From assembly GCF_963678635.1 (NCBI RefSeq), contig NC_087070.1, positions 34,537,109 through 34,599,108 of the forward strand: a DNA stretch of 62,000 nt. The letters are read 5' to 3'. This stretch comes from Symsagittifera roscoffensis (lineage: Eukaryota; Xenacoelomorpha; Acoela; Convolutidae). Positions 18,944 through 31,959 of the stretch are shown piece after piece (positions within the stretch are counted from its first letter, which is position 1; every line of letters begins with the position of its first letter). The position numbers were made by a program, and so were the translations under genes. The notes under the pieces were generated by a model, which was not told where the DNA came from, ran no database searches, and saw only the letters and a list, made by a program, of their open reading frames with translations.

Positions 18944-21900
18944 TCACCCACCAAACTAGTGCAAAAAATTCGAATTAAAAATATATGTTAAGAAAGTTTA
19001 AATATAGAACAAGACTGCTCGTATCAGGGCGAAGCCCTGAACGTTCCGACTGCCTTTAAAGGTTTATGGATCAGTAATAACATTAAAAAATTCAATGAAA
19101 TAAAACAAAATGAAAAAAAATGTTTTTTCTAAAATTTGAATTTTTAAAATAAAAATCATCCCCCCACACGCCAAATAAAGTATAAAAGGATAGATTTCGC
19201 GCCTTGTAACAAGCCTAATATGGCAAATAAGCTTCTTTCAACCAATTTCAAAGGTTTCTAGACGGATTAACTCTCCGCTTACGCGTTAATAGCGCGAAAT
19301 ATATCGCGCGTTAATTGTCCCAATTTGGCCAAAATAGCAATCTTTAAACCCCCATAACTTGACAAAAAATGATCACAGGTAAAATACCTTTTCAAATTTA
19401 AGCTGAGGACAACAATAGCTTTCGAGTGATGTAAAAAAAATTGTCAAAAATGGCTAGTTAAAAAGTCGAAATTTGTCTGAAGAAAAAAAAACCCACCCCG
19501 AGCACAAATATCCCGTTACTTTCTTATCGAAAGTCGGAACAAATATAAGAAATACAAACCCCATGTGTTATTGGAATCATCAAAAAATGCCGAATCTTTG
19601 TTTTTTACAAAGTCCGCTTTCATTATGGGATTTTTGCTGAAGGCTGTGGATTCTGCGAAACGTAATTTTAGTATACACATATTATAATTTGTTTGTGAAT
19701 TTCGTAAACTCTTCTAGTTTCATCAATTTTTGATCAATACAGTGTTTCAGTTATATGTTTGTAAAATCCAAGGCAGCAAAAAAAAATTTAAATTAGAAAT
19801 GTTGAGAAATAGGCAACAAATAAGTTCTCAGCTTATTGCGGAATTTGCTTCCAGCTCGCAAAACATAATTTTTGCTTGGCCTCGCAAGGAGAATTCCCAA
19901 AAAACTTTTGTTCAAGTAACCGTCTTAGTGTTTCGTTTTTTTGGTTCAAACAAATTCACCCACCAAACTAGTGCAAAAAATTCAAATGAAAAATGTATGT
20001 TAAGAAAGTATAAATATAGAACAAGACTGCTCGTATCAGGGCGAAGCCCTGAATGTTCCGACTGCCTTTAAAGGTTTATGGAGCAGTAATAACATTAAAA
20101 AATTCAACAAAATAAAACAAAATGAAAAAAAAAAGTTTTTTCTAAATTTTGAATTTTTAAAATAAAAATCATCCCCCCACACGCCATATTAAGTATAAAA
20201 GGATAGATTTCGCGCCTTGTAACAAACCTAATATGGCAAATAAGCTTCTTTCAACCAATTTCAACGATTTCTAGACGGATTAACTCTCCGCTTACGCGTT
20301 AATAGCGCGAAATATATCGCTTTAATTGTCCCAATTCGGCCAAAATGGCAATCTTTAAACCCCCATAACTTGACAAAAAATGATCACAGGTGAAATATCT
20401 TTTCAAATTTAAGCTCATGACAACAATAGCTTTCGAATGATATAAAAAAAAATCCGTCAAAAATGGCTAGTTAAAAAGTCGAAATTTGTCTGAAGAAAAA
20501 AAACCCACCCCGAGCACAAATATTCCGTTACTTTCGTATCGAAACTCGGAACAAATATAAGAAATACAAACCCCATGTGTTATTGGAATCAGCAAAAAAA
20601 GCCAAATCTTTGTTTTTTACAAAGTCCGCTTGCATAATGGGATTTTTGCTGAAGGCTGTGGATTCTGCGAAACGTAATTTTAGTATACACATATTATACT
20701 TTGTTTGTGAATTTCGTAAAATGTTCTAGTTTCATCAATTTTTGATCAATACAGTGTTTTAGCCATATGTTTGTAAAATCCAAGGCAGCAAAAAAAATGT
20801 TTAAAATGGAAATGTTGAGAAATAGGCAAAAAATACGTTCTCAGCTTATTGCGGAATTTGCTTCCAGCTCGCAAAATATATTTTTTGCTTGGCCTCGCAA
20901 GGAGAATTCCCAAAAAAACTTTTGTTCAAGTAACTGTCTTAATATTTCGTTTTTTTTTTGGTTCAAACTAGTTCACCCACCAAACTAGTGCAAAAAATTC
21001 AATTGAAAAATATTTGTTAGGAAAGTATAAATATAGAACAAGACTGCTCGTATCAGGGCGAAGCCCTGAATGTTCCGACTGCCTTTAAAGGTTTATGGAG
21101 CAGTAATAACATTAAAAAATTCAATGAAATAAAACAAAATGAAAAAAAAAATGTTTTTTCTAAAATTTGAATTTTTAAAATAAAAATCATCCCCTCACAC
21201 GCCATATAAAGTATAAAAGGATAGATTTCGCGCCTTGTAACAAATCAATTATGGCAAATAAGCTTCTTTCAACCAATTTCAACGATTTCTAAGACGGATT
21301 AACTCTCCGCTTACGCGTTATTAGCGCGAAATATATCGCGCGTTAATTGTCCCAATTCGGCCAAAATGGCAATCATTAAACCCCCATAACTTGACAAAAA
21401 ATGATCACAGGGAAATATCTTTTCAAATTTAAGCTCAGGATAGCAATAGCTTTCGAATGATATAAAAAAATTCCGTCAAAAATGGCTAGTTAAAAAATCG
21501 AAATTTGTCTGAAGAAAAAAAACCCACACCGAGCACAATTATTCCGTTACTTTCGTATCAAAGTTCGGAACAAATATAAGAAATACAAACCCAATGTGTT
21601 ATTGGAATCAGCAAAAAAATCCCGAATCTTTGTTTTTTACAAAGTCCGCTTGCATAATGGGATTTTTGCTGAAGGCTGTGGATTCTGCGAAACGTAATTT
21701 TAGTATACACATATTATAATTTGTTTGTGAGTTTTGTAAAGTGTTCTAGTTTCATCAATTTTTGATCAATACAGTGTTTTAGCTATATGTTTGTAAAATC
21801 CAAGGCAGCAAAAAAAATTTTTTTAATTAGAAATGTTGAGAAATAGGCGACAAATAAGTTCTCAGCTTATTGCGGAATTTGCTTCCAGCTCGAAAAATAT

Positions 21901-24018
21901 ATTTTTTGCTTGGCCTCGCAAGGAGAATTCCCAAAAAAACTTTTGTTCAAGTAACCGTCTTAGTGTTTCGTTTTTTTTTGGTTCAAACTAGTTCACCCAC
22001 CAAACTAGTGCAAAAAATTCAAAAGAAAAAAATATTTTAAGAAAGCATAAATATAGAACAAGACTGCTTGTATCAGGGCGAAGCCCTGAATGTTCCGACT
22101 GCCTTTAAAGGTTTATGGAGCAGTAATGACATTTAAAAATTCAATGAGATAAAACAAAATGAAAAAAAAAATGTTTTCTCTAAAATTTGAATTAAAAAAA
22201 AATCATCCCCCACACGCCATATAACGTATAAAAGGATAGATTTCGCGCCTTGTAACAAACCAATTATGGCAAATAAGCTTCTTTCAACCAATTTGGAACG
22301 ATTTCTAAAAGGGATTAACTCTCCGCTTACTCGTTAATAGCGCGAAATATATCGCTTTATTTGTCCCAATTTGGCCAAAATGGCAATCTTTAAACCCCCA
22401 TAACTTGACAAAAAATGATTACAGGTGAAATATTTTTTCAAATTTAAGCTCAGGACAAAAATAGCTTTCGAATGATATAAAAAAATTCCGTCAAAAATGG
22501 CTAGTTAGAAAGTCGAAATTTGTCTGAAGAAAAATAAACCCACCCCGAGCACAAATATTCCGTTACTTTCGTATCGAAAGTCGGAACAAATATAAGAAAT
22601 ACAAACCCCATGTGTTATTGGAATCAGCAAAAAATGCCGAATCTTTGTTTTTTACAAGGTCCGCTTGCATAATGGGATTTTTGCTGAAGGCTGTGAATTC
22701 TGCAAAACGTAATTTTAGTATACACATATTATAATTTGTTTGTGAGTTTTGTAAAGTGTTCTAGTTTCATCAATTTTTGATCAATACAGTGTTTTAGCTA
22801 TATGTTTGTAAAATCCAAGGCAGCAAAAAAAATTTTTTTAATTAGAAATGTTGAGAAATAGGCGACAAATAAGTTCTCAGCTTATTGCGGAATTTGCTTC
22901 CAGCTCGAAAAATATATTTTTTGCTTGGCCTCGCAAGGAGAATTCCCAAAAAAACTTTTGTTCAAGTAACCGTCTTAGTGTTTCGTTTTTTTTTTTGGTT
23001 CAAACTAGTTCACCCACCAAACTAGTGCAAAAAATTCAAAAGAAAAATATATTTTAAGAAAGCATAAATATAGAACAAGACTGCTTGTATCAGGGCGAAG
23101 CCCTGAATGTTCCGACTGCCTTTAAAAGTTTTTGGAGCAGTAATAACATTTAAAAATTCAATGAGATAAAACAAAATGAAAAAAAAAATGTTTTTTCTAA
23201 AATTTGAATTAAAAAAAAAATCATCCCCCACACGCCATATAACGTATAAAAGGATAGATTTCGCGCCTTGTAACAAACCAATTATGGCAAATAAGCTTCT
23301 TTCAACCAATTTGGAACAATTTCTAAAAGGGATTAACTCTCCGCTTACTCGTTAATAGCGCGAAATATATCGCTTTATTTGTCCCAATTTGGCCAAAATG
23401 GCAATCTTTAAACCCCCATAACTTGACAAAAAATGATCACAGGTGAAATATTTTTTAAAATTTAAGCTCAGGACAAAAATAGCTTTCGAATGATATAAAA
23501 AAATTCCGTCAAAAATGGCTAGTTAGAAAGTCGAAATTTGTCTGAAGAAAAATAAACCCACCCCGAGCACAAATATTCCGTTACTTTCGTATCGAAAGTC
23601 GGAACAAATATAAGAAATACAAACCCCATGTGTTATTGGAATCAGCAAAAAATGCCGAATCTTTGTTTTTTACAAAGTCCGCTTGCATAATGGGATTTTT
23701 GCTGAAGGCTGTGAATTCTGCGAAACGTAATTTTAGTATACACATATTATAATTTGTTTGTGAATTTCGTAAACTGTTCTAGTTTCATCAATTTTAGATC
23801 AATACAGTGTTTTAGCTATTTGTTTGTTAAATCCAAGGCAGCAAAAAAAAATTATTTTTGGAAATGTTGAGAAATAGGCGACAAATAAGTTCTCAGCATA
23901 TTGCGGAATTTGCTTCCAGCTCGCAAAATATATTTTTTTTTGGCCTCGCAAGGAGAATTCCCAAAAATTTTTTTGTTCAAGTAACCGTCTTAGTGTTTCG
24001 TTTTTTTTTTGGTTCAAA
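18944..24018 (+). repeat. 1 kb satellite: five tandem monomers containing a Helentron-like element
   Basis: Monomers of about 1,012-1,020 bp start near 18944, 19957, 20973, 21991 and 23010, each beginning TTCACCCACC or the equivalent. The array ends after GGTTCAAAC at about 24018. Each monomer is ~535 bp of Helentron-like element (19008-19542, 20020-20554, 21037-21573, 22057-22588, 23074-23607) plus ~480 bp of constant spacer that includes AAATGTTGAGAAATAGG and TTGGCCTCGCAAGGAGAA. The last two monomers share private changes (AAGAAAGCATAAATA, TATAACGTATAA), which points to local homogenisation. ORFs in it are chance frames. Confidence 0.9.
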
Positions 24019-24889
24019 CAATAATTTTGGTGAAACGTTTAAAAACATCATGCACTCTGACAGGGACGCATGTTAATACTATATTACGACCTTCTTAAAC
24101 TCACCCTAACTTTTTTAAAGGAGACGTCTGCGTAAATGTATATTCGAATTGAGGAAGATTGCAGCAGTACCTTCCAAAAAGTTTTGCCATAACGGCATTT
24201 TTCACATATTGTTTCACAAATATGCCTACGGCGCTGAAATTTTTTTCTACATGTCGTTTTTTTGTTGTTACTGTAGAGCTCGGTAAATCACTTTAGTCGA
24301 CACGGAGGGTAAACGTTTTCATCAGAACATCATCTTATTCAAGTCTCTGTTATTTGTGAATTGTATCACTTTATACTTTCCTTTTTCCATGAATACTACC
24401 CACAGAACCTAAAAAACAGTCGCAATATTTGGAGTTTTGCCTCAATACGAGCGTCCTGTCTTGTTAAAGTCTTGTTGACTGTTAGACTCTAAACTGTCGC
24501 CCCTATGTTAGTTTTCTAGTAACAACACAACAAGAATAGTACAGTTTTTCTTCACTTTTTTGGAACCTGACATAAGGAGGCAGATGGTTCAGAAAATATA
24601 GCAAGACTGCTTGCATCAAAGCAAAACCCTGAATTGTTGACTACATTTCACTGTCTTTGTAGTAGCAAGAAAAACTTAGTTTTTATATGTTTGAAAAACT
24701 TCCATCCTCAGGGTTTGTCCTCTACTAAGTGATACTCTTCTAGGAACGCATGATTAACATTAAACATATTGCCTTAAATAATTCGTAACGTGATTTGAGC
24801 AGATTAAATAGCAGCTTACGCTTTAATAGTAAGAAAGACTTCCCAGATTAATCAACTCAAATTAGACAAATTAGCAGTTTTTAAACCCC
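24019..24889. other. Non-coding, with decayed Helentron-like ends
   Basis: No gene. 24405-24470 (AACAGTCGCAATATTTGG..TACGAGCGTCCTGTCTTGTT) and 24596-24660 (AGCAAGACTGCTTGCATC..) match the hairpin end of the Helentron-like family in opposite orientations, strongly diverged. This suggests an older generation of the same family. Confidence 0.5.
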
Positions 24890-25436
24890 AACAAGACTGC
24901 TCGTATCAGGGCGAAGCCCTGAATGTTCCGACTGCCTTTTAAGGTTTATGGAGCAGCAGTAATAACATAAAAAAATTAAATGAAATAAAATAAAATAAAA
25001 TTTTTTTTTTCTAAAATTTGAAATTTTTTTATGAAAATCATCCCCCCACACGCCATATAAAGTACAATAAGAGAGATTTCGTTCCTTTAACAAATCAATT
25101 ATGGCAAATAAGCTTCGTTCAACTAATTTGGAACGATTTGCAAGACGGGTTAACTCTCCGCTTACGCGTTAATAGCGCGAATTATATCGCGCGTTAATTG
25201 TCCCAAATTGGTCAAAATGCTCAAAATGACAATCTTTAAACCCTCATAACTTTACAAAAAATGATCACAGGTGAAATATCTTTTCAAATTTAAGCTCAGG
25301 ACAACAATACCTTTTGAACGATATAAAAAAATTCCGTCAAAAATGGCTAGTTAAAAAGTCGAGATTTGTCTGAAGAAAAAAAAAACCCACCCCGAGCACA
25401 AATATTCCGTTACTTTCGTATCGAAAGTCGGAACAA
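24890..25436 (+). mobile_element. Helentron-like element, dispersed copy
   Basis: Full-length copy from AACAAGACTGCTCG to AGTCGGAACAA outside the array. Its flanks (TTAAACCCC on the left, TAATATTT on the right) show no target duplication. The hairpin CAGGGCGAAGCCCTG and the 17 bp ACTTTCGTATCGAAAGT palindrome are intact. Confidence 0.65.
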
Positions 25437-26986
25437 TAATATTTCAGAAAATGTTGTTTCTTTTCAATTTGAGATCAGAATGTTTTCCGAATTTTTTTTC
25501 AAAAAAAAAAAAATTGGCGAGGAGAAACTACACAACCCAACAACGATTAATTCATCACTCTTTTTGAAAAATGTTTCCTCACTTCAAATGTCCTGAACTG
25601 TTTTAAGTTGTTTCAAATTAGAATTCTAGTTATCGCATTTTTTTGCCTTCAATTGTCTTAGTCTTCAGCATCTTAGCCATAGAGTCTGTCCGTTTTACAA
25701 TCTACCTAATTATCATCCTACTCCGACAGTCGCGCATCTGAGTAACTCAAGGAGTAAGGATTTTTGATTGATAACCCGCAGCGGAGTTTTATGAGAAAAT
25801 ATTGAAATACTAGACTGAATAGCCACAATAAACTCCATTACACAGAAATAGAAATAAAAATTAAGTGTATAAGTGGATTTTAAATCCGTTATAAGTTATA
25901 GTAGCTCGGGCAACCCCATCTGAAAAGGCTTGAGCACAGAATGTGTAGGAGCCAAAAATTGAGTTTCAAACAACGTTTTCTGTCCATAAACTTGAAAATA
26001 AATGTTAGTTAGCATCAAAAGCAAAGTATCAGGAGCCTAACGCATTCCAAACACAACTAAATGAAAACTTAAAAAAAACAAATAATGAAAGAAAAATTAA
26101 CTGAAGTCTTATTTCATATATTTTTACGAAGACAAAACAATCTTTTATTATGAAAGTTTATTGTTGCTGAACTTAAAAATCAAACTTATTAATTTTGGTT
26201 CCAAATGATTATTCTCAAATGAGCTGTCGAAATCGGATTGTCGAGAATTCAGAGCGTCGAGACACATCGATTCTGACATCCAAAATTTTGCTGAATTACC
26301 AAACTCATCAAACAAAAATATAAACAAGTCTAGTTGCTGGTAACTTAAGCATGAGGTCTCAACGATTACGTAAAAAACAAAAAAAATTAACATTTTTGGT
26401 GATCAATTAACGGCAAATTTTTAAATTTCAAACCTGTTTGATTTTTCTCATGTTTCAGATTTATTAGGATGAAATTTAAGCAGTTTTTAAAAACTCGGTT
26501 TTAAGCGCGAAAAATCCAAAAAGTAGATTGAATAATATTATTAAATGAAAAGTTGATATGATGAAAGTTTTCTAAAATTTAGCAAACATCTAACAATGAT
26601 GGAAATTTAGAGCAGTTAACGGAGTTTTAAACTGAAATCCGACGTCAAAATGAGCAAAATTAAGCTCTCGTAATTCATTTAAATTTAATGAAGGAAAATG
26701 ATATTGCCATCAATATGGCTCTAACTATATTTTGGCTTCGTCTTTGTTGTGAAAGTTTTGAAGCATAAACTTCAGCTACTTAAGTTTTGATCCCCCTTCT
26801 ACTGGAATCCAAAGCAGTATATTAAAATAATTCAAGAAGATCTCTTTTTTTTTCAGGATGTAGACGGATAAGCACACGTTGCGAATCCACGCAGTGACTG
26901 AAAAAACTGCTAACAAAAATTGATCCATGATTTTCACAATTTTGGACTTAAGGGTATGAAAGTTTTCATGTTATTTCTCTAACTTG
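25437..26986. other. Non-coding AT-rich interval
   Basis: Nothing recognisable. Homopolymer A and T runs, short frames only (longest about 81 codons at 26148-26393 on the minus strand, with no motif). Confidence 0.5.
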
Positions 26987-27519
26987 TTGTTCCGACTTTC
27001 GATACGAAAGTAACGGAATATTTGTGCTCAGGATGGTTTTTTTTTCTTCAGACAAATTTCGACCTTTTAAATAGCCATTTTTGACGGAATTTTTTTATAT
27101 TATTCGAAAGGTATTGTTGTCTTGAGCTCAAATTTGAAAAGATATTTCACCTGTGATCTTTTTTCATAAAGTTATGGGGGTTTAAAGATTGCCATTTTGG
27201 CCAATTTGGGACAATTAACGCGCGATATATTTCGCGCTATTAACGCGTAAGCGGAGAGTTAATCCGTCTTAGACATCGTTCCAAATTGGTTTAACGAAGC
27301 TTATTTGCCATAATTGATTTGTTACAAGTAGCGAAATCTATCCTTTTGTACTTTATATGGCGAGTGGGGTGATGATTTTTATTTAAAAAAATTTCAAATT
27401 TAAAAAAAAAATTTCATTTTGTTTTATTACTTTTAATTTTTTAAAGTTTTTACTGCTCCATAAACCTTAATAGGCAGTCGGAGCATTCAGGGCTTTGCCC
27501 TGATACGAGCAGTCTTGTT
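26987..27519 (-). mobile_element. Helentron-like element, dispersed copy
   Basis: TTGTTCCGAC to AGTCTTGTT on the + strand, full length. The left palindrome (ACTTTCGATACGAAAGT) and the right hairpin (CAGGGCTTTGCCCTG, one loop change) are present. No target duplication in the flanks. Confidence 0.65.
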
Positions 27520-27827
27520 TTCTTTATAAAAGAATTAAACGACGAGTTTTTAACTTATAATGTCCCAGGCAAAATTTCAAATCGAATAATTACTATCCTA
27601 AATCATATTCGATCTTTTTATTGATTGTTTTGTCATCGAGTGTGTACAGTTTTTAATTTATTTACTGTCTAAACGACTCTCCAAACGTTTTAAGTCGCGA
27701 TCTTAACTACTTTTCTGGCTGACGATTTTAGTTTGATTACTCGCACTTTAATTTTATTAGAAATAATTGATTATGGCAGTTTATATAGTCACAAACAGTT
27801 CCATCATAATGAATTTTAATTGCATTT
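27520..27827. other. Spacer between two Helentron-like copies
   Basis: About 308 bases of AT-rich sequence without a frame or motif I can name. Confidence 0.4.
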
Positions 27828-28211
27828 TTGTTCCGACTTTTGATACGAAAGTAACGGAATATTTGTGCTCGGGGTGGGTTTTTTTCTTCAGACAAATTTC
27901 GACTTTTTAACTAGACATTTTTGACAGAATTTTTTATATCATTCAAAAGCTATTGTTGTCCTGAGCTTAAATTTGAAAAAATATTTCTTCTGTGATCAAT
28001 TTTCGTAAAGTTATGAGGGTTTAAAGATTGCCATTTTGGCCATTTTGACCAATTTGGGACAATTAAAGCGCGATATAATTCAAATTTTGGAAAAAAAATG
28101 TTTCATTTTATTTTATTTCATTTAACTTTTTTATGTTTTTTCTCCTGCTCCATATACCTTAAAAGGCAGTCGGAACAATTAGGGCTTCGCCCTGATACGA
28201 GCAGTCTTGTT
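27828..28211 (-). mobile_element. Helentron-like element with internal deletion
   Basis: Both ends are intact (TTGTTCCGAC... and ...GCAGTCTTGTT), but about 150 bp of the middle is missing, with a join near 28075-28085 after GCGCGATATAATT. Same orientation as its neighbour at 26987. Confidence 0.65.
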
Positions 28212-29337
28212 ACACTTAAGATTTGAAATGGTTTTTGAACCCATTATAATCCTTTTTTTGAAATTTTCAATGGCTAAAACTCATTCAAAACCCAAAAATG
28301 TTGATTAACTTGCGAGTGGTTAATCTTTTGCCAATTTGCATACTCATTTGCACTATTCAAGGCCTAATTGATTTCTAAGACTGTTTGTTTTCATACATTT
28401 TTATCAAAGCGATGTCTTCACACTTGAACAAGTAAGAACCGCCTTCTACAATTCTGAAAAAAACATGGTTTTTCACACTGAAAAAATAAATCAAAACTAA
28501 CACCCTTTTTAGAAATTTTTGAGCAAAAAACTGCGTTTTTCAGATTGAATACCTGAGTTGACCCATGCGCAATAATAAGTTGAGACATATGCAAATGCAA
28601 TCAGGAAGAAATTGGAAGAAGGAAGATTAAGGTAGCAAAAAATAAGAAAGCAATAGATTTATTCGGAAAACATAGAAAAATGTTCAGAGTTATGCATTTA
28701 TGTAGAGAAAAAAAGAAATTAAAATAACCATTTTTTAATCGATGTAGACATAATCAAACCTTGGATAATCCAACTAGTGTTTTGCAAACGCAACACCAAC
28801 ATCAAAGAAACTATTATCCCGCATCAAACTTCTAGCGTTAATAATCGATTATATTATGGTTTTAGAAGCAGTTTTACTAAATTTGAGAAAGAAATTGATT
28901 CTATTTTTTTTTTAATCGATTTTACATTTTTTTAAAATTAAATTATAATCAATTTCAAAATGTTTTAATCAGTTTTTGATATGTTTTAATTGAAAAATCC
29001 TTTATAATCGAATGTAATCGATTTTAATCCCTTTTTTGTGTCTTCGAACTTGCGCTTCAACGCTTATACTATATGCTTTTTGTAGACGTTGGTTGATGTG
29101 ATAAATGAGTAAATGATTTCAGCAGTGTTCAAATCAATTCATACTTATAACGTTTTTTTAACTAAAACTACCCCTGGATTCTTTCAACTAATATGAAGGG
29201 ATCTCTACGAAGCTTTTGTTTCGTGGTAAAACTTTGTGTTCAGTGTGACAAGCCATCTCACTTTACAAAATTTTGTTTTTGATAGAATAGCTAAACTATA
29301 ATCCTTTGTAATTGATTTTCTTCGGTCATAACATTTT
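28212..29337. other. Non-coding AT-rich interval
   Basis: No gene. 28840-29040 is rich in TAATCGATT / ATTATAATC-type short palindromic words. A minus-strand frame at 28418-28600 is a chance frame. Confidence 0.45.
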
Positions 29338-30986
29338 GACAAAAAAGGGATTATAATCTACCATAATAGGTTATAAGAGGTTATAAGGGATTTTCGGAAA
29401 ACAATAATTATTTATTATTGCTTGTTATCAGTAAAAATGATATCACTATAATGGAGTTTAAATCGCTTGAACATCTAAAAACAAATAAGTTTAATCCATT
29501 GTAATTATTAAATCTAACAGCTAAATGGGCTGAAAAAATGGTTCAATCAAGGATAAATTACGAGTGCAGTACGTATAATTGAAAAAATGTCTAAAAACAG
29601 AGTATATTTTTTCATATTCGAAAACCACTATTTTCATCAGCGAGTGTTTTTGTGTAGTTTTAATTATATAATTATTAATAACTAAATATTTAGCTTTTTC
29701 ATTATTATGTACAAGTGTTGGTTACTTTCTCCAGTATGTAAAACTTTTCGTCCCAGCAGCCGCATGAAAATTAAAACGTGGGGAACAAATAAGCAGTTTT
29801 TTTTCGGTTGAACTCGAAAACAAATTACTTTTGTTAGAAATTTAATACAAAAAGACTTCGTATCGTAACTTCTCGTTTTGCTTTAGTGATTAATTTTTGA
29901 GAAAAAAAAAACGAGAATATCGAGAATAACGAGAAATCAGGGTAAGCCAAAACATCAATATGGTAGAAAAAACAGCCAAAGTTAGTCTTTGTGGATACCT
30001 TCTGGATATTTTACTTCGGGGATGACACTGGCGTATCGGCTCTACGCATTGCAGGCGGCAGATGGACTACACCGGCAATGCATGTGTCAAGGTACTTCAT
30101 TTTCGAAGGTATTTCACTTTGTCAAGGTACTTAACTTTGACAGAAAAAGGGGTTATATTCTGCTATAATATGTTTCAAGAGATTTTAAGAAAATTTCGGA
30201 AAAACTATAATCAATTATAATTGATTATAATTTGGTATAAAATCAGTAAAAATGTTATCACTAAATTGGAATTTAAATCGCTTAAACATTTTAAAACAAA
30301 TCCGATCCTCAACATTTAAATCCATTGTAATTCTTAAATATAACAGCTAAACGGGCTGAAAATATGGTTCAATCAAGAGTAAATTACGAGTGCAGTACGT
30401 TTAATTTAAATAATTGTTTCAAAAATTTGTTATTTTGGAAAACGTTTTGGACAGAGTATATTTTTTCATATTCGAAAACCTCTATTTCCATCAGCGAGTG
30501 TTTTTGTGTAGTTTAAGTTATATAATTAATAATAACTATATAATTAGCTTTTTCTTTATTATGTACAACTGTTGGTGACCGTCTCCAGTTTGCTAACCTT
30601 TTCGTCCCTGCAGCCGCATGAAAATTAAAATGTGGGGAACAAATATGCAGTTTTTTTTCGGTTGAACTCGAAAACAAATTACTTTTGTTAGAAAAGTTAT
30701 ACAAAAAGACTTCGTATCGTAACTTCTCGTTTTGCTTTAGTGATTAATTTTTGAGAGAAAAAAAGAAAAACGAGAATATCGAGAATAGCGAGAAAGAAAG
30801 GCTTCTGATGCGTGGAATCAGGGTAAGCCAAAACATCATTTTGGTAGAAAAAAAACAGCAACAGATAATCTTTGTGGGTACCTTTTGGATATTTTACTTC
30901 GGGGATGACGATGGAGTATCGGCTTTACGCATGGCAGGCAGATGGACTACCCCGGCAGTGCATGTGTCAAGGTACTTCATTTTTTA
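29338..30986. repeat. Two diverged direct copies of an ~0.8 kb segment
   Basis: 29338-30104 and 30140-30986 align over most of their length. Shared landmarks are TTTTCGGAAAA / TTTCGGAAAAA, CAGCGAGTGTTTTTGTG (29638 and 30492), GGTTGAACTCGAAAACAAA and GTGTCAAGGTACTTCATTTT. Small indels and many substitutions make them clearly older than the other tandem duplications here. No coding capacity is recognised. Confidence 0.75.
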
Positions 30987-31959
30987 AACGAAAAAAATCG
31001 AACGTTTTGAAATTCTTAGAACAAACGTTTTGATCTTAAGCATTGTGTGCTTGTTTCAACCTATGGAAAAAGTTTTGCAACAACTGGAGCGTGAGGAAAA
31101 AATTGATTTTGGTTTGAAAACATAATAGTGAAAAAAATGACATAAATTACCACCGAATTAAAAAATTCCTCCCTACTTTCAATGTTCGGAACAAATCACA
31201 TTTCCCTTTAAAATTCGAGCAAAAGATTTGTTTTTCGGAGAATCAATAAGAATTTTTGCGACTCTTAATGCTGAGGAGGCGTTACTTAGGCATCAAAAAC
31301 TAGTTTTGCTCAACTAACACGGATATTTTTTTATGATAGCCGTATCAAAAGTTTTTATTTGTTATATTCGCTTTCTTTTTTAATTGGAAGAGAAAATTTG
31401 TTCACCGATTTTTTTCTAGTATTTTATAGGATGTTTATGAACATTAAGCGAGTCAAGGCTATGATGGATCACTCAATCATTTTTGATGCGTAATTGTGGT
31501 ACCTGTTTGCTTTAAAAAAAAAGAAACTAAGACATGTCCAAAGACAAAATCGATTTTCTTATGTGGTTGTGATGATAACGTCATTGTATGTTAGCTCTGT
31601 CACGTGGCGAAAGTAAAAGAAACCCTAGAACCTTATCCTTTATCAATTTGAAGTAACCCAGCTCCTTTAGCTTAACAAGTTTTGATAAACTTGGACTTGA
31701 GGCTAAGAAATGTGCGGATCAATTATACCGTTTTTTGTTCTGATTGAACTCGGAAACGAAACAGATTTTGTTGAAAAAGTAAAAGAAACAGACTCAGTAT
31801 AGTAATTTTCCATTTTGCTTTACTATTTAATTATGTTAAGAAGAGTTCAAAGATGTAATCGGTGTTTTGAGAAAGGTCGAATTTTGGGTTAAATTACTTT
31901 GAGCGACAGGAGTTGCCTAGAAAGAAGAATACAAAAACAAGTTCTTTGAGGTCCCGGAT
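30987..31959. other. Non-coding interval
   Basis: Nothing recognisable; AT-rich with only short frames. Confidence 0.4.

Larger units (their letters stand above)
11598..20092 (+). repeat. Tandem segmental duplication, copy B (about 8.5 kb)
   Basis: Second copy of 3118-11597. It differs by scattered substitutions, mononucleotide-run changes and an extra ~23 bp near 18890-18915 (after GGCAGTTT) that copy A lacks at about 10405. By eye the divergence is on the order of one percent. Its right edge merges into the intact satellite array. Confidence 0.9.

Noticed and set aside
19730-24076. ORFs of 60-113 codons in the 1 kb satellite
   Set aside because: They recur only because the DNA repeats, change length with each indel, and are translations of A/T runs.
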